Shown: positions 10,603 to 21,293, counted from the first letter of the stretch. The stretch is 40,296 bases of DNA from Phycisphaeraceae bacterium (GCA_028280965.1 JANQKT010000170.1:1-40296); one strand, 5' to 3'. The notes: generated from the letters alone by a model not told the origin. Numbers and translations are program-made.

Positions 10603-12360
10603 ATGAAATCCTTGAACCTTCTTGCACTGTTGCTCGGTGTCTCGGCGCTGGTGTTGTGTTCGGGCTGCCGATCCGCTTCGCATGCCGCCCGCCCGAACGT
10701 GATCATCCTGATCACCGACGACCAGGGCATCGGCGACTTCGGCGTGATGGGCAACCCGGTGATCGAGACGCCGAACCTCGACGCGCTGGCCCGGTCGAGC
10801 GCTTCGGTCTCGGACTTTTATGTCAGCCCGGTGTGCTCGCCGACGCGGGCGTCGCTCATGACCGGGCGCTACCACATGCGGACCCAGTGCATCGACACGT
10901 ACCTCGGCCGGTCGATGATGGCGCCGGAAGAGGTCACGCTCGCCGAGGTGCTCAAAGACGCCGGCTACGCGACGGGCATCTTCGGCAAGTGGCACCTGGG
11001 CGACAACCACCCGATGCGCCCCAGCGACCAGGGCTTTGATGAATCGCTTATCCACCTCGGGGGGGGCATCGGCCAGTGGTCCGACCCGCGCGAGGCGCCC
11101 GGGAAGTACACCGACCCGGTGCTTTACCACAACAACCGCCGGGTGCAGACCGAGGGCTACTGCACGGACGTGTACACCGACGCGGCGGTCGCGTTTATCC
11201 GTGAGCAGGCCGCGGCGGGCAAGCCGTTTTTTGCTTATATCGCACTCAATGCGCCGCACGGGCCGTACCACGACGTGCCCGAGACGCTGCGGCAGCACTA
11301 CAAGGACAAGGACCTGACGCCGATCATGGCCCCGAACGAACGCGGCAACGCCGACGCGGTAGACCGGCTCGAGCGCATCGCTGCGATGATCGGCAACATC
11401 GATGACAACACCGGCCGGCTGATGCGGGCGCTCGAAGCCGGCGGGCTGATGGACGACACGATCATCGTCTACCTCAACGACAACGGCCCGAATACCCGGC
11501 GGTACGTCGGCGACATGCGCGGGATGAAGACCGAGGTCTTCGAGGGCGGCGTCCGCAGCCCGTTGTGGGTGCGGTGGGACGGCGTGCTCGAGCCCGGCCA
11601 CACCGCGAAGCAGGTCGCGGCACACTTCGACCTGATGCCGACGCTGCTCGACGCCTGCAACGTGGATGCGCCCGAAGGCGTCGAATTCGACGGCGTCAGC
11701 CTGCTGCCGCAGCTCAGGGGCGCGCATGTCCGGCCGGTCCGCCCCGGAGACGAACGCCCGGTCGTCATCCAGGCCCACCGCGGGACCAAGCCGAGCCGGT
11801 ACAACAACTTCATGCTCCGCCAGGGCGATTGGAAGCTGCTCAACTCGACCCGGCCGTGGCGCGTGCAGGTCGAGAAGGACCCGACGTTCGAGCTGTACAA
11901 CATCGCCGAGGACCCCGGCGAAGCCGACAACCTGGCGGAGAAACACCCCGAGAAGCTCGCCGAGCTGAAGGCGGCGTACGACGCGTGGTTCGACGATGTC
12001 CACAACAGCTTCAAGGCCCGCGCGTTCCCCCAGCCGATCGTGATCGACCCGGCCCACGCGAACCCGGCGACGCTGACGCTGCAGGACTGGAGCGACGGCA
12101 AGTGGGTCACGGCCGTCGCGGTTGGCGGGGCGTACAACATCCGCTTGCAGACGCAGATCAACAAGAAGGTGCAGGGCGAGGGCTGGACCGCCGAGCTGCG
12201 CATCGGCGACAAGGTGCACACGCAGGCGTTGTCGGACGGTGACACCGAGATTGTGTTCGATGCTGTAGACCTCCCCGCGGGCGCGCTCGAGATCGCGGCC
12301 ATGCTCCGCAAGCAGGGCGAGCGGGGCGCCTCGTTCGGGTATGTCCACATCAGCCGCTAG
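10603..12360 (+). CDS. Secreted sulfatase, lipoprotein (formylglycine type)
   Basis: The 585-residue protein hydrolyses sulfate esters. It has a lipoprotein signal (MKSLNLLALLLGVSALVLCS, then GC) and the sulfatase N-terminus RPNVIILITDDQGIGDFGVM, with metal-binding Asp39/Asp40. CSPTRASLMTGRY carries Cys78, to be oxidised to formylglycine in the CxPxR motif. GIFGKWHLGD and YLNDNGPN complete the active site. The family includes arylsulfatases and N-acetylgalactosamine-6-sulfatases; the substrate is unknown. A C-terminal extension of about 130 residues with a beta-sandwich-like pattern follows the catalytic domain. Two upstream in-frame Met codons exist, but the ATG at 10603 starts the signal peptide. 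Its sulfatase-maturing enzyme is not in this window. Confidence 0.92.
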   Translation: MKSLNLLALLLGVSALVLCSGCRSASHAARPNVIILITDDQGIGDFGVMGNPVIETPNLDALARSSASVSDFYVSPVCSPTRASLMTGRYHMRTQCIDTYLGRSMMAPEEVTLAEVLKDAGYATGIFGKWHLGDNHPMRPSDQGFDESLIHLGGGIGQWSDPREAPGKYTDPVLYHNNRRVQTEGYCTDVYTDAAVAFIREQAAAGKPFFAYIALNAPHGPYHDVPETLRQHYKDKDLTPIMAPNERGNADAVDRLERIAAMIGNIDDNTGRLMRALEAGGLMDDTIIVYLNDNGPNTRRYVGDMRGMKTEVFEGGVRSPLWVRWDGVLEPGHTAKQVAAHFDLMPTLLDACNVDAPEGVEFDGVSLLPQLRGAHVRPVRPGDERPVVIQAHRGTKPSRYNNFMLRQGDWKLLNSTRPWRVQVEKDPTFELYNIAEDPGEADNLAEKHPEKLAELKAAYDAWFDDVHNSFKARAFPQPIVIDPAHANPATLTLQDWSDGKWVTAVAVGGAYNIRLQTQINKKVQGEGWTAELRIGDKVHTQALSDGDTEIVFDAVDLPAGALEIAAMLRKQGERGASFGYVHISR

Positions 12361-12402
12361 CGCGACGCGGGCCGGTGGGCGCAGCGTCGCTATCATGCCC
12401 GC

Positions 12403-14151
12403 ATGGCCTCTAACAACGCCCAACTCGCCGTCATCTTCCAGCAGATGGCGGATGTCAACCAGGTCACCGGCGGCAACCGGTTCAAGACCATCGCGTTGGA
12501 AAAAGGCGCCCGCGTCCTCAAGGATTTTGTCAAGGATGTCGCCGATGTTGAGCCGCAGGACCTCCTGCAGGTCGAGGGCATCGGCAAGGGCATCGCTCAG
12601 AAGATCGAGGAGTTCCTGCGCACCGGCCGGGTCCTCGAGCACCAGGAGATGATCGACGCGGTCCCGGCCGGCGTGCTCAAGATGCTCGACATCCCCGGCC
12701 TCGGGCCCAAGGGCGTCGCCCAGCTCTGGAACGACGGCGGGGTCGAGTCGATCGATGAACTCAAACAAAAAATCGAAGACTGCTCGCTCGAAGGATTAAA
12801 AGGATTCGGTAAGAAGAAGCTCGAGAAGCTCCAGCAATCGATCGCCTTCGCCGAAAAAGCGGGCGAGCGCACGAACATCGGGTTCGCGCTCCCTTTGGCG
12901 CTAGCCATCATCGATGTATTGAAAGACCTGCCTGGCGTTCAGCAGATCGATTACGCGGGTTCATTACGGCGTGGGAAGGAGACGATCGGGGATATCGACC
13001 TGCTCGTGGGTGCCAAAGAAAAGGATGCCGCCAGGATCATGGACGTGTTTGTCGGGCTTGAGATGGTGGAAGAAGTGCTCGGCCACGGCGCGACGAAGTC
13101 ATCGATCCGCTCGACCGACGACTTCCGCAATATCCAGGTCGACCTGCGCGTCGTTGACCCGAAGCACTACGGCGCTGCGCTGATGTATTTCACCGGCAGC
13201 AAAGAACACAACGTCAAGGTCCGCGAGCGGGCGCTGTCGATGGGCTACACGCTCAACGAGTACGCGCTCGCGGACAAGGACGACAAGACCAAACAGGTCG
13301 AGACGAAGACCGAGCAGGCGATCTACAGGAAGCTCGGCCTGGCACACATCGCGCCGGAGCTGCGGGAAGACCGTGGCGAGCTTGCCCTTGCTGAAAAAGA
13401 TGATCTGCCGGATCTCATCGAGCTCAAAGACATCAAGGCCGACCTGCACACGCACACCACCGCGAGCGATGGGCGGTGGTCCATCGAGGAAAACGCGCTC
13501 GCCTACGCGGCGCGCGGCTACCACACCGTCGCGATCACCGACCACAGCAAGGGCCAGGTGCAGGCCAACGGGCTCGATGACAAACGCCTGGTGCGGCACA
13601 TCGAGGCGGTGCGGAAGGTTGCGAAGAAGCTCGAAGGCAAGATCACCGTGCTCGCCGGCAGCGAGGTGGACATCCTCGCGGACGGCTCGCTGGACTACCC
13701 CGACGAGCTGCTTGCCGAATTGGATGTCGTTGTCGCCTCGCCGCACGCGGCACTCAGCCAGGAGTCGAAGAAGGCGACGCGCCGCCTGCTCGACGCAATC
13801 GCGAACCCCTATGTCACGATGATCGGCCACCCGACCGGCCGGCTGGTCTTGCGGCGCGAAGGCCTGAGCCCGGACATGGAAGCGCTCTGCAAGGCCGCCG
13901 CGGGCCGCGGGATCGCGCTCGAAATCAACGCGAACCACTGGCGGCTGGACCTGCGCGACACCCACGCCCGCCTCGCGCTCGAGCACGGCGTCAGGCTCGC
14001 GATCAATACCGACGCCCACGGCCCCGCCGACCCCGACCAGCTGCCCTACGGCGTGCTCACCGCGCGCCGCGCGGGCGCAACGAAAAATGATGTCATCAAC
14101 TGCATGACCGCCGCGGGGCTGAAGAAGTGGCTCAAGTCAACGCGGGGGTGA
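12403..14151 (+). CDS. polX: DNA polymerase/3'-5' exonuclease PolX with PHP domain
   Basis: The 582-residue bacterial family-X repair polymerase has an N-terminal 8-kDa-like/helix-hairpin-helix region (LLQVEGIGKGIAQKIEEF, LDIPGLGPKGVAQLW). The nucleotidyltransferase palm has YAGSLRRGKETIGDIDLLVG with the catalytic Asp pair, and IQVDLRVVD with the third Asp. The C-terminal PHP phosphoesterase/exonuclease domain starts at about residue 345 (KADLHTHTTASDGRWSIEEN) and continues with VAITDHSKG, GSEVDILADGSLDYPDELL and INTDAHGPADPDQL. It probably fills short gaps in base-excision repair; an AlkA-type glycosylase lies 4.3 kb downstream. TATCAT 6 nt before the ATG, with no ribosome-binding site, suggests a leaderless mRNA. 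Confidence 0.96.
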   Translation: MASNNAQLAVIFQQMADVNQVTGGNRFKTIALEKGARVLKDFVKDVADVEPQDLLQVEGIGKGIAQKIEEFLRTGRVLEHQEMIDAVPAGVLKMLDIPGLGPKGVAQLWNDGGVESIDELKQKIEDCSLEGLKGFGKKKLEKLQQSIAFAEKAGERTNIGFALPLALAIIDVLKDLPGVQQIDYAGSLRRGKETIGDIDLLVGAKEKDAARIMDVFVGLEMVEEVLGHGATKSSIRSTDDFRNIQVDLRVVDPKHYGAALMYFTGSKEHNVKVRERALSMGYTLNEYALADKDDKTKQVETKTEQAIYRKLGLAHIAPELREDRGELALAEKDDLPDLIELKDIKADLHTHTTASDGRWSIEENALAYAARGYHTVAITDHSKGQVQANGLDDKRLVRHIEAVRKVAKKLEGKITVLAGSEVDILADGSLDYPDELLAELDVVVASPHAALSQESKKATRRLLDAIANPYVTMIGHPTGRLVLRREGLSPDMEALCKAAAGRGIALEINANHWRLDLRDTHARLALEHGVRLAINTDAHGPADPDQLPYGVLTARRAGATKNDVINCMTAAGLKKWLKSTRG

Positions 14152-14233
14152 CGAACACGTTTTGAGACACCGGCGTATCACTCCCGACCGTTTCCCTTTC
14201 TCTCCAGCAGACAAGCCAGAAGAGGATGAACCG

Positions 14234-16462
<2,229 letters not shown>

Positions 16463-16500
16463 AACCGCGTTGTGAGATGCGCGCGGGCCTTGGTTGCTTT

Positions 16501-16866
16501 TCAGTCTAAACAGAAAACTCCCTGCCGGACCGGCTGCTCGGTCAGCGTGTCGGTCTGTGGATCGGGCGGATCATTCGCACCACCACGCCCGAGCTCGATC
16601 CATGTCAGCGCGGCATCAAGTTTCGCCCGGTCGAGTCGGCAGGTGCGGACCCGGCCGAGCTTCTCACTCTCGATCAACCCGCTGGCTTCGAGGAGTTGGA
16701 TGTGCTGGACGACCGCGGAGAGGGACATCGAAAACGGCTGGGCGAGCTCGCTGACGGACGCGGGGCCGCGCTTGAGCCGCTCGATGATGGCCCGGCGGGT
16801 CGGGTCGGCGAGGGCTTGGAAGACCTGGTCGAGGTTGGTCGGATTGTTTAGTGATGGGTTAAGCAT
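16501..16866 (-). CDS. ArsR-family winged-helix transcriptional regulator
   Basis: The 121-residue protein is an ArsR/SmtB-type winged-helix repressor. The core is LDQVFQALADPTRRAIIERL, ASVSELAQPFSMSLSAVVQH and IQLLEASGLIESEKLGRVR. The recognition-helix motif SMSLSAVVQHIQLLEASGLI is like that of the SdpR subgroup, often paired with SRPBCC/AHSA1-type genes; no such partner is present. There is no obvious metal-binding ELCVC motif, so metal sensing is not supported. The C-terminal 25 residues are Gly/Pro/Asp-rich and probably disordered. It could be co-transcribed with the upstream QueC-like gene, 108 bp away. Confidence 0.85.
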   Translation of the reverse strand: MLNPSLNNPTNLDQVFQALADPTRRAIIERLKRGPASVSELAQPFSMSLSAVVQHIQLLEASGLIESEKLGRVRTCRLDRAKLDAALTWIELGRGGANDPPDPQTDTLTEQPVRQGVFCLD

Positions 16867-16974
16867 GCTGGGTCGCCCTTGGTGAAGCGGGTGCTTGAGT
16901 GTTGTCGGCTTGATCCCGCGGCGAGCCTCAAAGCAGCCGGGCGGTGCGCATGGGGGCGGTGTTGTGAAACAGGC

Positions 16975-17634
16975 TCAGCGGCCCATGCCGACCGGCTCGA
17001 TCTGGGTATCGACGACGCCGGCCTTGTCGAAGGCCTGGGACCGTCGGCGGCAGCCGGCGCAGGCCATGCAGGGCTGCTCGCCGGCGCGGTTGCACGACCA
17101 GGCGAGTTTCCAGTCGACGCCGAGCTGCCCGCCGAGCTCGATGATCTGCTGGTCGGTCATCTCGGCGAGTGGTGTCTCAATGCGCGGGGTCTGGTCGGCG
17201 GTATCGACCTCGGCCTCGGCGAGGTGCTCGCAGAGCACGGCCTGCTCGGTGGCCAGCGCGGTGGCGGCGGCGTCGCCGTTGAGCGAGACCGGCCAGATGA
17301 CCGCCTCGGCCTGCTGGTGGCGTGCCTCGGCGGTCGCGGCGAGCAGCAGCTGCGGGCGGGTGAGCGTGCCCATCGGCCCGCCGTCCGGCGCCCGGCCGTA
17401 GCCGTGGCCGAAGAGGTGTGGCGCCGACAGCTCGGTCACACGCTTGATCCCGAACGCCTGGGCCTGCTGGCGGACGAGCCGCCGGCGGGTCAGCCGGGCC
17501 TCGCGCCCGTCATCGATATGCACCAGCGTCAGACGCGGCGGCGGGTCGTCGCTGAGCATCAGCGCGCAGGTGACCAGCGAACGGAGCCCGCCGTTGTGCA
17601 GGATGGCGAGGTGGGTTTTGTGGCGCATACTCAA
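16975..17634 (-). CDS. Divergent QueC-like (7-cyano-7-deazaguanine synthase) protein
   Basis: The 219-residue protein resembles QueC, the ATP-dependent synthase that makes preQ0 for queuosine. The zinc site is intact: Cys181, Cys189, Cys192 and Cys195 in SCNRAGEQPCMACAGC, with QueC spacing C-x7-C-x2-C-x2-C and the following RRRSQAF. The N-terminal PP-loop is HNGGLRSL at 13-20 in place of SGGxDS, so the Ser and the Asp of the ATP-pyrophosphatase loop are both changed. This casts doubt on normal QueC activity; it may be a paralogue with another reaction or a degenerate copy. No queD, queE or queF is nearby. The ATG at 17634 or the third codon could start it. Confidence 0.65.
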   Translation of the reverse strand: MSMRHKTHLAILHNGGLRSLVTCALMLSDDPPPRLTLVHIDDGREARLTRRRLVRQQAQAFGIKRVTELSAPHLFGHGYGRAPDGGPMGTLTRPQLLLAATAEARHQQAEAVIWPVSLNGDAAATALATEQAVLCEHLAEAEVDTADQTPRIETPLAEMTDQQIIELGGQLGVDWKLAWSCNRAGEQPCMACAGCRRRSQAFDKAGVVDTQIEPVGMGR

Positions 17635-17732
17635 GTGTTATCGGCGTTCAGCGGTGGGGCTCGGTAGTGAATCGGGTTCGCCCCGCACCATGCCCGTCGG
17701 CACGACGCGGGCATGCGGCTATCCTTATACGC

Positions 17733-18494
17733 ATGGCCATCCTGATCATCGAACACGACGACCTCGACTCTTCCCAGCGGCTCGGCGAGACGCTCCGCGA
17801 CCACGGGCACAAGCTGGATGTCCGGCTGGTTCACAAGGGCGATACATTGCCGCCGGACCTGGACAACATCGACGGGCTGGTCAGCATGGGCGGGCCGCAG
17901 GACACCGATCAGGTCGATGAGCACGCGTGGATGGCGCGCGAGATCCAGCTGATCAGGGAGGCGCACGAGCGCGGGATCGCGGTGCTCGGCGTCTGCCTGG
18001 GCGCGCAGCTCATCGCGGCCGCGCTCGGTGGCGAGGTCGGCCGACGCGAAACCCCCGAGCTGGGCATGGGCAGGACGACGCTGTCGTTCTTCGGCACGAC
18101 CGACCCGATCCTGACGGGCATCCCCTGGCACAGCGTGCAGATGCACGCGCACGGCTGCGAGGTGACGAAGTGCCCGCCCGGCGGGACGCCGATGCCGCTG
18201 GTGTCTTCCGAGGCGTGCAAGGTCCAGGCCTTCAACGTCGGGCTGACGACCTACGGCTTCCAGTACCACTTCGAATGGACCAAGCAGCGGTGCCTGGACA
18301 TCATCGACCACAACGGCAAGTGGGTCGAAGCGCTGGGCGCATCCGCGGATGAACTGAAGCAGGGCGTCGAAGACCACTACGACCAGTACCGGCACCTGGG
18401 CGACCGGTTGTGCAAGACGATCGCGGACCGGCTGTTCCCGCTGGACAAACGCCTGCCGCCGACGCGGGAAGAGGTTGCGAATTTCAGGCGGTGA
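17733..18494 (+). CDS. Class I glutamine amidotransferase (GMP-synthase-like)
   Basis: The 253-residue stand-alone class I amidotransferase domain has the triad Cys88 (GVCLGAQLIAAALGG), His179 and Glu181 (QYHFEWT), and an oxyanion-region SMGGPQDTD. These enzymes hydrolyse glutamine and pass ammonia to an acceptor; the closest annotated families are GMP-synthase-like amidotransferases, some acting on gamma-glutamyl polyamines. No synthetase partner is adjacent. The ATG at 17733 starts the conserved MAILIIEHDD strand. A -10-like TATCCT (17720-17725) lies 7 nt upstream with no ribosome-binding site. The DNA glycosylase gene follows after 6 bp, so the two are likely co-transcribed, although no shared pathway is evident. 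Confidence 0.88.
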   Translation: MAILIIEHDDLDSSQRLGETLRDHGHKLDVRLVHKGDTLPPDLDNIDGLVSMGGPQDTDQVDEHAWMAREIQLIREAHERGIAVLGVCLGAQLIAAALGGEVGRRETPELGMGRTTLSFFGTTDPILTGIPWHSVQMHAHGCEVTKCPPGGTPMPLVSSEACKVQAFNVGLTTYGFQYHFEWTKQRCLDIIDHNGKWVEALGASADELKQGVEDHYDQYRHLGDRLCKTIADRLFPLDKRLPPTREEVANFRR

Positions 18495-18500
18495 TTGAGT

Positions 18501-19439
18501 ATGCCTTCGCGCTTAAATCTTGCCGTCCCGCCCGACTTTGAGCTGTTCAAGGCCGTGTGTTCCTACGGCCACTTCCTGCTCGCGCCGTCGCGGTGGGACC
18601 GGGACCGGCAGCAGCTGTACCGCGTGCTGCGGGACACGAAGCGGCGGAAGGTGCAGGCGCGCATCACGCAGTCGGGCAGAACGAAGCCGGTCACGATTCA
18701 CTGCGACCGCACACTGCCGCGCGCGGACCAGCAGTTCATCAAGCAGCAGGTCGTCCGCATGCTGCGGGTCGATGAGGATGTCACGCCGTGGTACCGCCTG
18801 CACCGGACCGCGAGGCGGCGCGGCTTCTCGCGCCTGTTCCGCGGGGCGGATTTGTTCGAGGACATCGTCAAGACGATCACGTCCTGCAACGTGACCTGGC
18901 CGAACACGGTCAACATGAACCGGCTGCTGGTCGAGCACGTCGGCCACGGCGGGTTCCCGACGCCGGAGCAGACCGCCGACTTCGGCGAGCAGCGGCTCAG
19001 AGACCGCTGCAAGGTCGGCTACCGCGCCGGACGCATCGCGCAGCTCGGGCGCGATATCGCGGATGGGGCGCTCGACCTCGATTGGTTCGAGCAGCCCGGG
19101 CGCACGAGCGACGAGGTGTACGACGCGCTGCTCAAGCTCAACGGCATCGGGCCGTACGCCGCGGCGAATGTCTGCATGCTGCTGGGGTTCTACGACCGCC
19201 TGGCGATCGACACCGAGACGTACCGCCACTACTGCAAGACGCACAAGGTCAAGCGCCCGAAGGACCCGAGCCGGCTGCACAGGCGGATCGAGAAGCACTA
19301 CGGGCGGTACGACCCGTACGCGTTTTTAGCCTACTGGTTCGAGCTCTGGCGGGGGTACGAAAAGCGCTTCGGGCCCAGCGAACAGTGGGACCACCACGAG
19401 GACGCGAAGCAGTTCACCGCGGCGGCGATGAATGATTGA
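18501..19439 (+). CDS. HhH-GPD DNA glycosylase, AlkA-type
   Basis: The 312-residue base-excision DNA glycosylase has an N-terminal OGG/AlkA-like beta domain (about 1-100) and the helix-hairpin-helix LLKLNGIGPYAAANVCMLLG. The catalytic Asp237 lies in FYDRLAIDTETYRHY (GPD position). The lysine that makes OGG1 bifunctional is replaced by Tyr in GIGPYAAAN, so it should be a monofunctional glycosylase such as 3-methyladenine glycosylase II. There is no [4Fe-4S] cysteine cluster, which excludes MutY and endonuclease III. The ATG at 18501 lies 6 bp after the amidotransferase stop; a TTG two codons earlier is possible. It ends at the edge of a long inverted repeat shared with the convergent sod gene. 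Confidence 0.85.
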   Translation: MPSRLNLAVPPDFELFKAVCSYGHFLLAPSRWDRDRQQLYRVLRDTKRRKVQARITQSGRTKPVTIHCDRTLPRADQQFIKQQVVRMLRVDEDVTPWYRLHRTARRRGFSRLFRGADLFEDIVKTITSCNVTWPNTVNMNRLLVEHVGHGGFPTPEQTADFGEQRLRDRCKVGYRAGRIAQLGRDIADGALDLDWFEQPGRTSDEVYDALLKLNGIGPYAAANVCMLLGFYDRLAIDTETYRHYCKTHKVKRPKDPSRLHRRIEKHYGRYDPYAFLAYWFELWRGYEKRFGPSEQWDHHEDAKQFTAAAMND

Positions 19440-19522
19440 CCGTGTCGCGGGTGACGCGCAGCGTCCCGTGCGAATCTTCTAAGATCGTTTGAACGGGACG
19501 CTGCGCGTCACCCGCGACACGG
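19440..19522. terminator. 30-bp perfect inverted repeat between convergent genes
   Basis: Arms 19440-19469 and 19493-19522 are exact reverse complements (30 of 30) with a 23-nt loop. The left arm begins CCGTGTCGCGGGTGACGCGC. TTTT follows the right arm. The glycosylase gene ends at 19439 and the sod gene ends at 19525, so the element fills the whole convergent gap and should work as a bidirectional terminator. Its length and perfection exceed a normal terminator and resemble a recent palindromic repeat insertion. Confidence 0.85.
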
Positions 19523-19524
19523 TT

Positions 19525-20163
19525 TTATTCGGCTTCCGGGTTGGCGATGCCGATGACGCCCTGGGCGACGCGCGGGCCGGCGTTGCCGGATTCACCCTTG
19601 CCGTCGTCTTCATCGATGTGGACGATGAAGCTTCGGCCGAGAACGGCGTGCTTGTCTTTCAGCGAGATGTTCTCGAAGGTCTTGCTGAACGTTGCGTTAC
19701 CGTTCTCATCGGTTTCAAGGTTGCCCAAGCCGCCGGCGTGGCCGCCGGTCATGTGGACGAGGGTGTCGCCATGCATGTGGCCTTCGCCGGGCAGGCTGTG
19801 CGGTTTGTCTTCGGGGTTGAAGTGGGGGCCCGAGGTCTTGGCCGATTCGCTATCGGTGATGTCGCCCCACTGGTGGATGTGGAACCCGTGCTTGCTGTTG
19901 GGTTTGAGCCCGGTGACTTTGGCGACGATCAGCAGGCCATCTTTGGTCTGGGTCAGTGTGACGACACCTTTGACGTTGGTCAGCTCCGTGCCGGTTGTTG
20001 GCTGAAGCACGCAGATCGCCTTGGACACCTCGGCAAATGAGCCAGCGTGTGTGTCCCCGTCGTGCCCGTGGTCGTCCTGGCTCCCTCCGCCACAGGCGGG
20101 GAGCAGGGCGAGGGACAGGCAAAAGGCAAGGCTCGTCAGCAACTTGAAGGTGTTTCGTGTCAT
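19525..20163 (-). CDS. sodC: Cu/Zn superoxide dismutase-like lipoprotein
   Basis: The 212-residue protein has a lipoprotein signal (LALLPAC, Cys24), then a His-rich linker (DDHGHDGDTHAG) and the Cu/Zn-SOD fold. Candidate copper ligands are His95, His97 (KHGFHIHQWGD) and His182 (FIVHIDEDDG); the bridging His114 is in SGPHFNP, and zinc ligands His123 and His142 are also present. Arg198 (GNAGPRVAQGVIG) is the active-site arginine. Unusual points: the zinc-ligand Asp of H-x-x-D-LGN is Gly145 (GHAGGLGN), and both disulfide cysteines are missing (one replaced in SESAKTSGPH, the other Gln in VAQG). AAAGG before the ATG at 20163 supports this start over upstream in-frame codons. It probably protects the envelope from superoxide. 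Confidence 0.88.
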   Translation of the reverse strand: MTRNTFKLLTSLAFCLSLALLPACGGGSQDDHGHDGDTHAGSFAEVSKAICVLQPTTGTELTNVKGVVTLTQTKDGLLIVAKVTGLKPNSKHGFHIHQWGDITDSESAKTSGPHFNPEDKPHSLPGEGHMHGDTLVHMTGGHAGGLGNLETDENGNATFSKTFENISLKDKHAVLGRSFIVHIDEDDGKGESGNAGPRVAQGVIGIANPEAE

Positions 20164-20245
20164 CGGAAGGCCTTTCGTTGTTGGTCTCTGATCGCGGCAT
20201 TGTACGCGCACGACAGTTGCCAAGCGCGTCTTTGCATTTTTCGCA

Positions 20246-20356
20246 CAACCCCCCTCCCTTGAGGGAGGGGCCGGGGAGGGTGCCGAATGGCCGTGTTCTT
20301 GTGTTGTGTACAAGTCACGCGTCACCCCCTCCCGGTCTCCCCCTCGGAGGGGGTTG
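20246..20356. repeat. MITE-like element made of inverted nested hairpins (copy 1)
   Basis: Two C-rich/G-rich arms, 20246-20281 (CAACCCCCCTCCCTTGAGGG followed by AGGGGCCGGGGAGGGTG) and 20323-20356 (CACCCCCTCCCGGTCTCCCC, then CTCGGAGGGGGTTG), are imperfect reverse complements, and each contains its own small palindrome. The element lies between the sodC start and the metallophosphoesterase stop. It has the same architecture as the element inside the gene at 24084-25334. Confidence 0.6.
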
Positions 20357-20381
20357 AGAGAGCGTGACGCGAATGAATCGA

Positions 20382-21293
20382 CTACAACCGGATCCCATTG
20401 ATCGGCACGACCTTATCGAGCAGGTCGTCGCGCTCGACTTGGGCTGTCAGGTCGATGGGCAGGCAGACGCCGTGGGCGTGGTCGGAGTTGAGGATGAGGA
20501 TGTTGTTGGCCTTCTCTTCCCAGCCCATCTCCGCGGGCTGGTGGCCGAGCAGGAAGACGCTGACGCCCCAGGCCTCGGCGAGCTCGGTCGCAAGCTTCAC
20601 GTTCTGGTGCCGGCCCCAGACCATCAGGTGGGCCGCGCCGTCGGCGGCGTAGTCATCCTCGGTCAACGCGCGCTCGACGACCGTCTTATCGAACACCTCG
20701 ATCTTCCGGGGGGCGGGCAGCGAGTGCGCGACCATCACGCCGTTGTCGCACCGGACCGCGAGCAGCAGCGAATCGACGTAGTCATCGAACGCGGCGTGGA
20801 CCTGGTCGGCGCCTTCGTCGCCGAAGAGGTGCGCGAGGCCGTCGTTGAAGGCGTCCACATCGCTGCCGCCGTCCTTGAAGACGTGCTCCTGCCGGCGTTG
20901 GGCGAGCTCGTGGTTGCTCAGCAGGAAGTAGACCTGCTGCGGGTAGGCGAGCTTGACGGCGCAGGCGCGCGCGAGCGTGCGGATCGACAGGTCCATGCCG
21001 TTGAGCCGGGTCGGGCCGTGGATGAGCTCGTGCAGGACGACGCGGTTGTCGGGCGAGCGGTCGAGGCGGGCGCGCTTGATGATGCGCATGAGGGCCGGGC
21101 CGTTGTCGTGCAGGTCGCCGGTGACCAGGAGCTGGCCGGCCTTGGGGGGCCTGACGACGCTGCCGTCGCGCAGCGGGTCGCTGCGGTTCAGCTCGGCGGT
21201 CTGGTGAAGCAGCTCGGCGACGACCGCCGAGTCGGCAAGGTCGAGGTCGCTGTTGGGGAGGGTGAAGGGGATTGGATTCCGGGGGGTGGTCAT
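20382..21293 (-). CDS. Calcineurin-like metallophosphoesterase
   Basis: The 303-residue protein has the ordered metallophosphoesterase motifs: GDLH in LLVTGDLHDNGPALMRI, an Asn-His-Glu motif in YFLLSNHELAQRRQ, a metal His in MVAHSLPAP, and LGHQPAEMG in place of the usual GHxH. These bind two metals and cleave phosphomono- or diesters; the substrate is not deducible. No signal peptide or membrane segment is visible, so it is cytoplasmic. The upstream sequence has CATAAT 5 nt before the ATG and no ribosome-binding site. It is transcribed in the same direction as sodC but separated from it by a repeat element, and divergently from the ECF sigma gene at 21395. Confidence 0.82.
   Translation of the reverse strand: MTTPRNPIPFTLPNSDLDLADSAVVAELLHQTAELNRSDPLRDGSVVRPPKAGQLLVTGDLHDNGPALMRIIKRARLDRSPDNRVVLHELIHGPTRLNGMDLSIRTLARACAVKLAYPQQVYFLLSNHELAQRRQEHVFKDGGSDVDAFNDGLAHLFGDEGADQVHAAFDDYVDSLLLAVRCDNGVMVAHSLPAPRKIEVFDKTVVERALTEDDYAADGAAHLMVWGRHQNVKLATELAEAWGVSVFLLGHQPAEMGWEEKANNILILNSDHAHGVCLPIDLTAQVERDDLLDKVVPINGIRL

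Noticed and set aside
10531..12768. A 745-codon open frame on the minus strand opposite the sulfatase and polX
   Set aside because: Its translation is Arg/Val/Asp/His-rich with no motif, and it is antisense to two clear genes; it reflects the high GC content.
16501..16866. The ArsR-family gene as regulator of the arsI operon
   Set aside because: It lies 15 kb away and lacks a cysteine metal-binding motif.
19525..20325. Longer sodC start at 20325
   Set aside because: The extra 54 residues are low-complexity and partly encoded by the repeat element; the lipoprotein signal begins at 20163.
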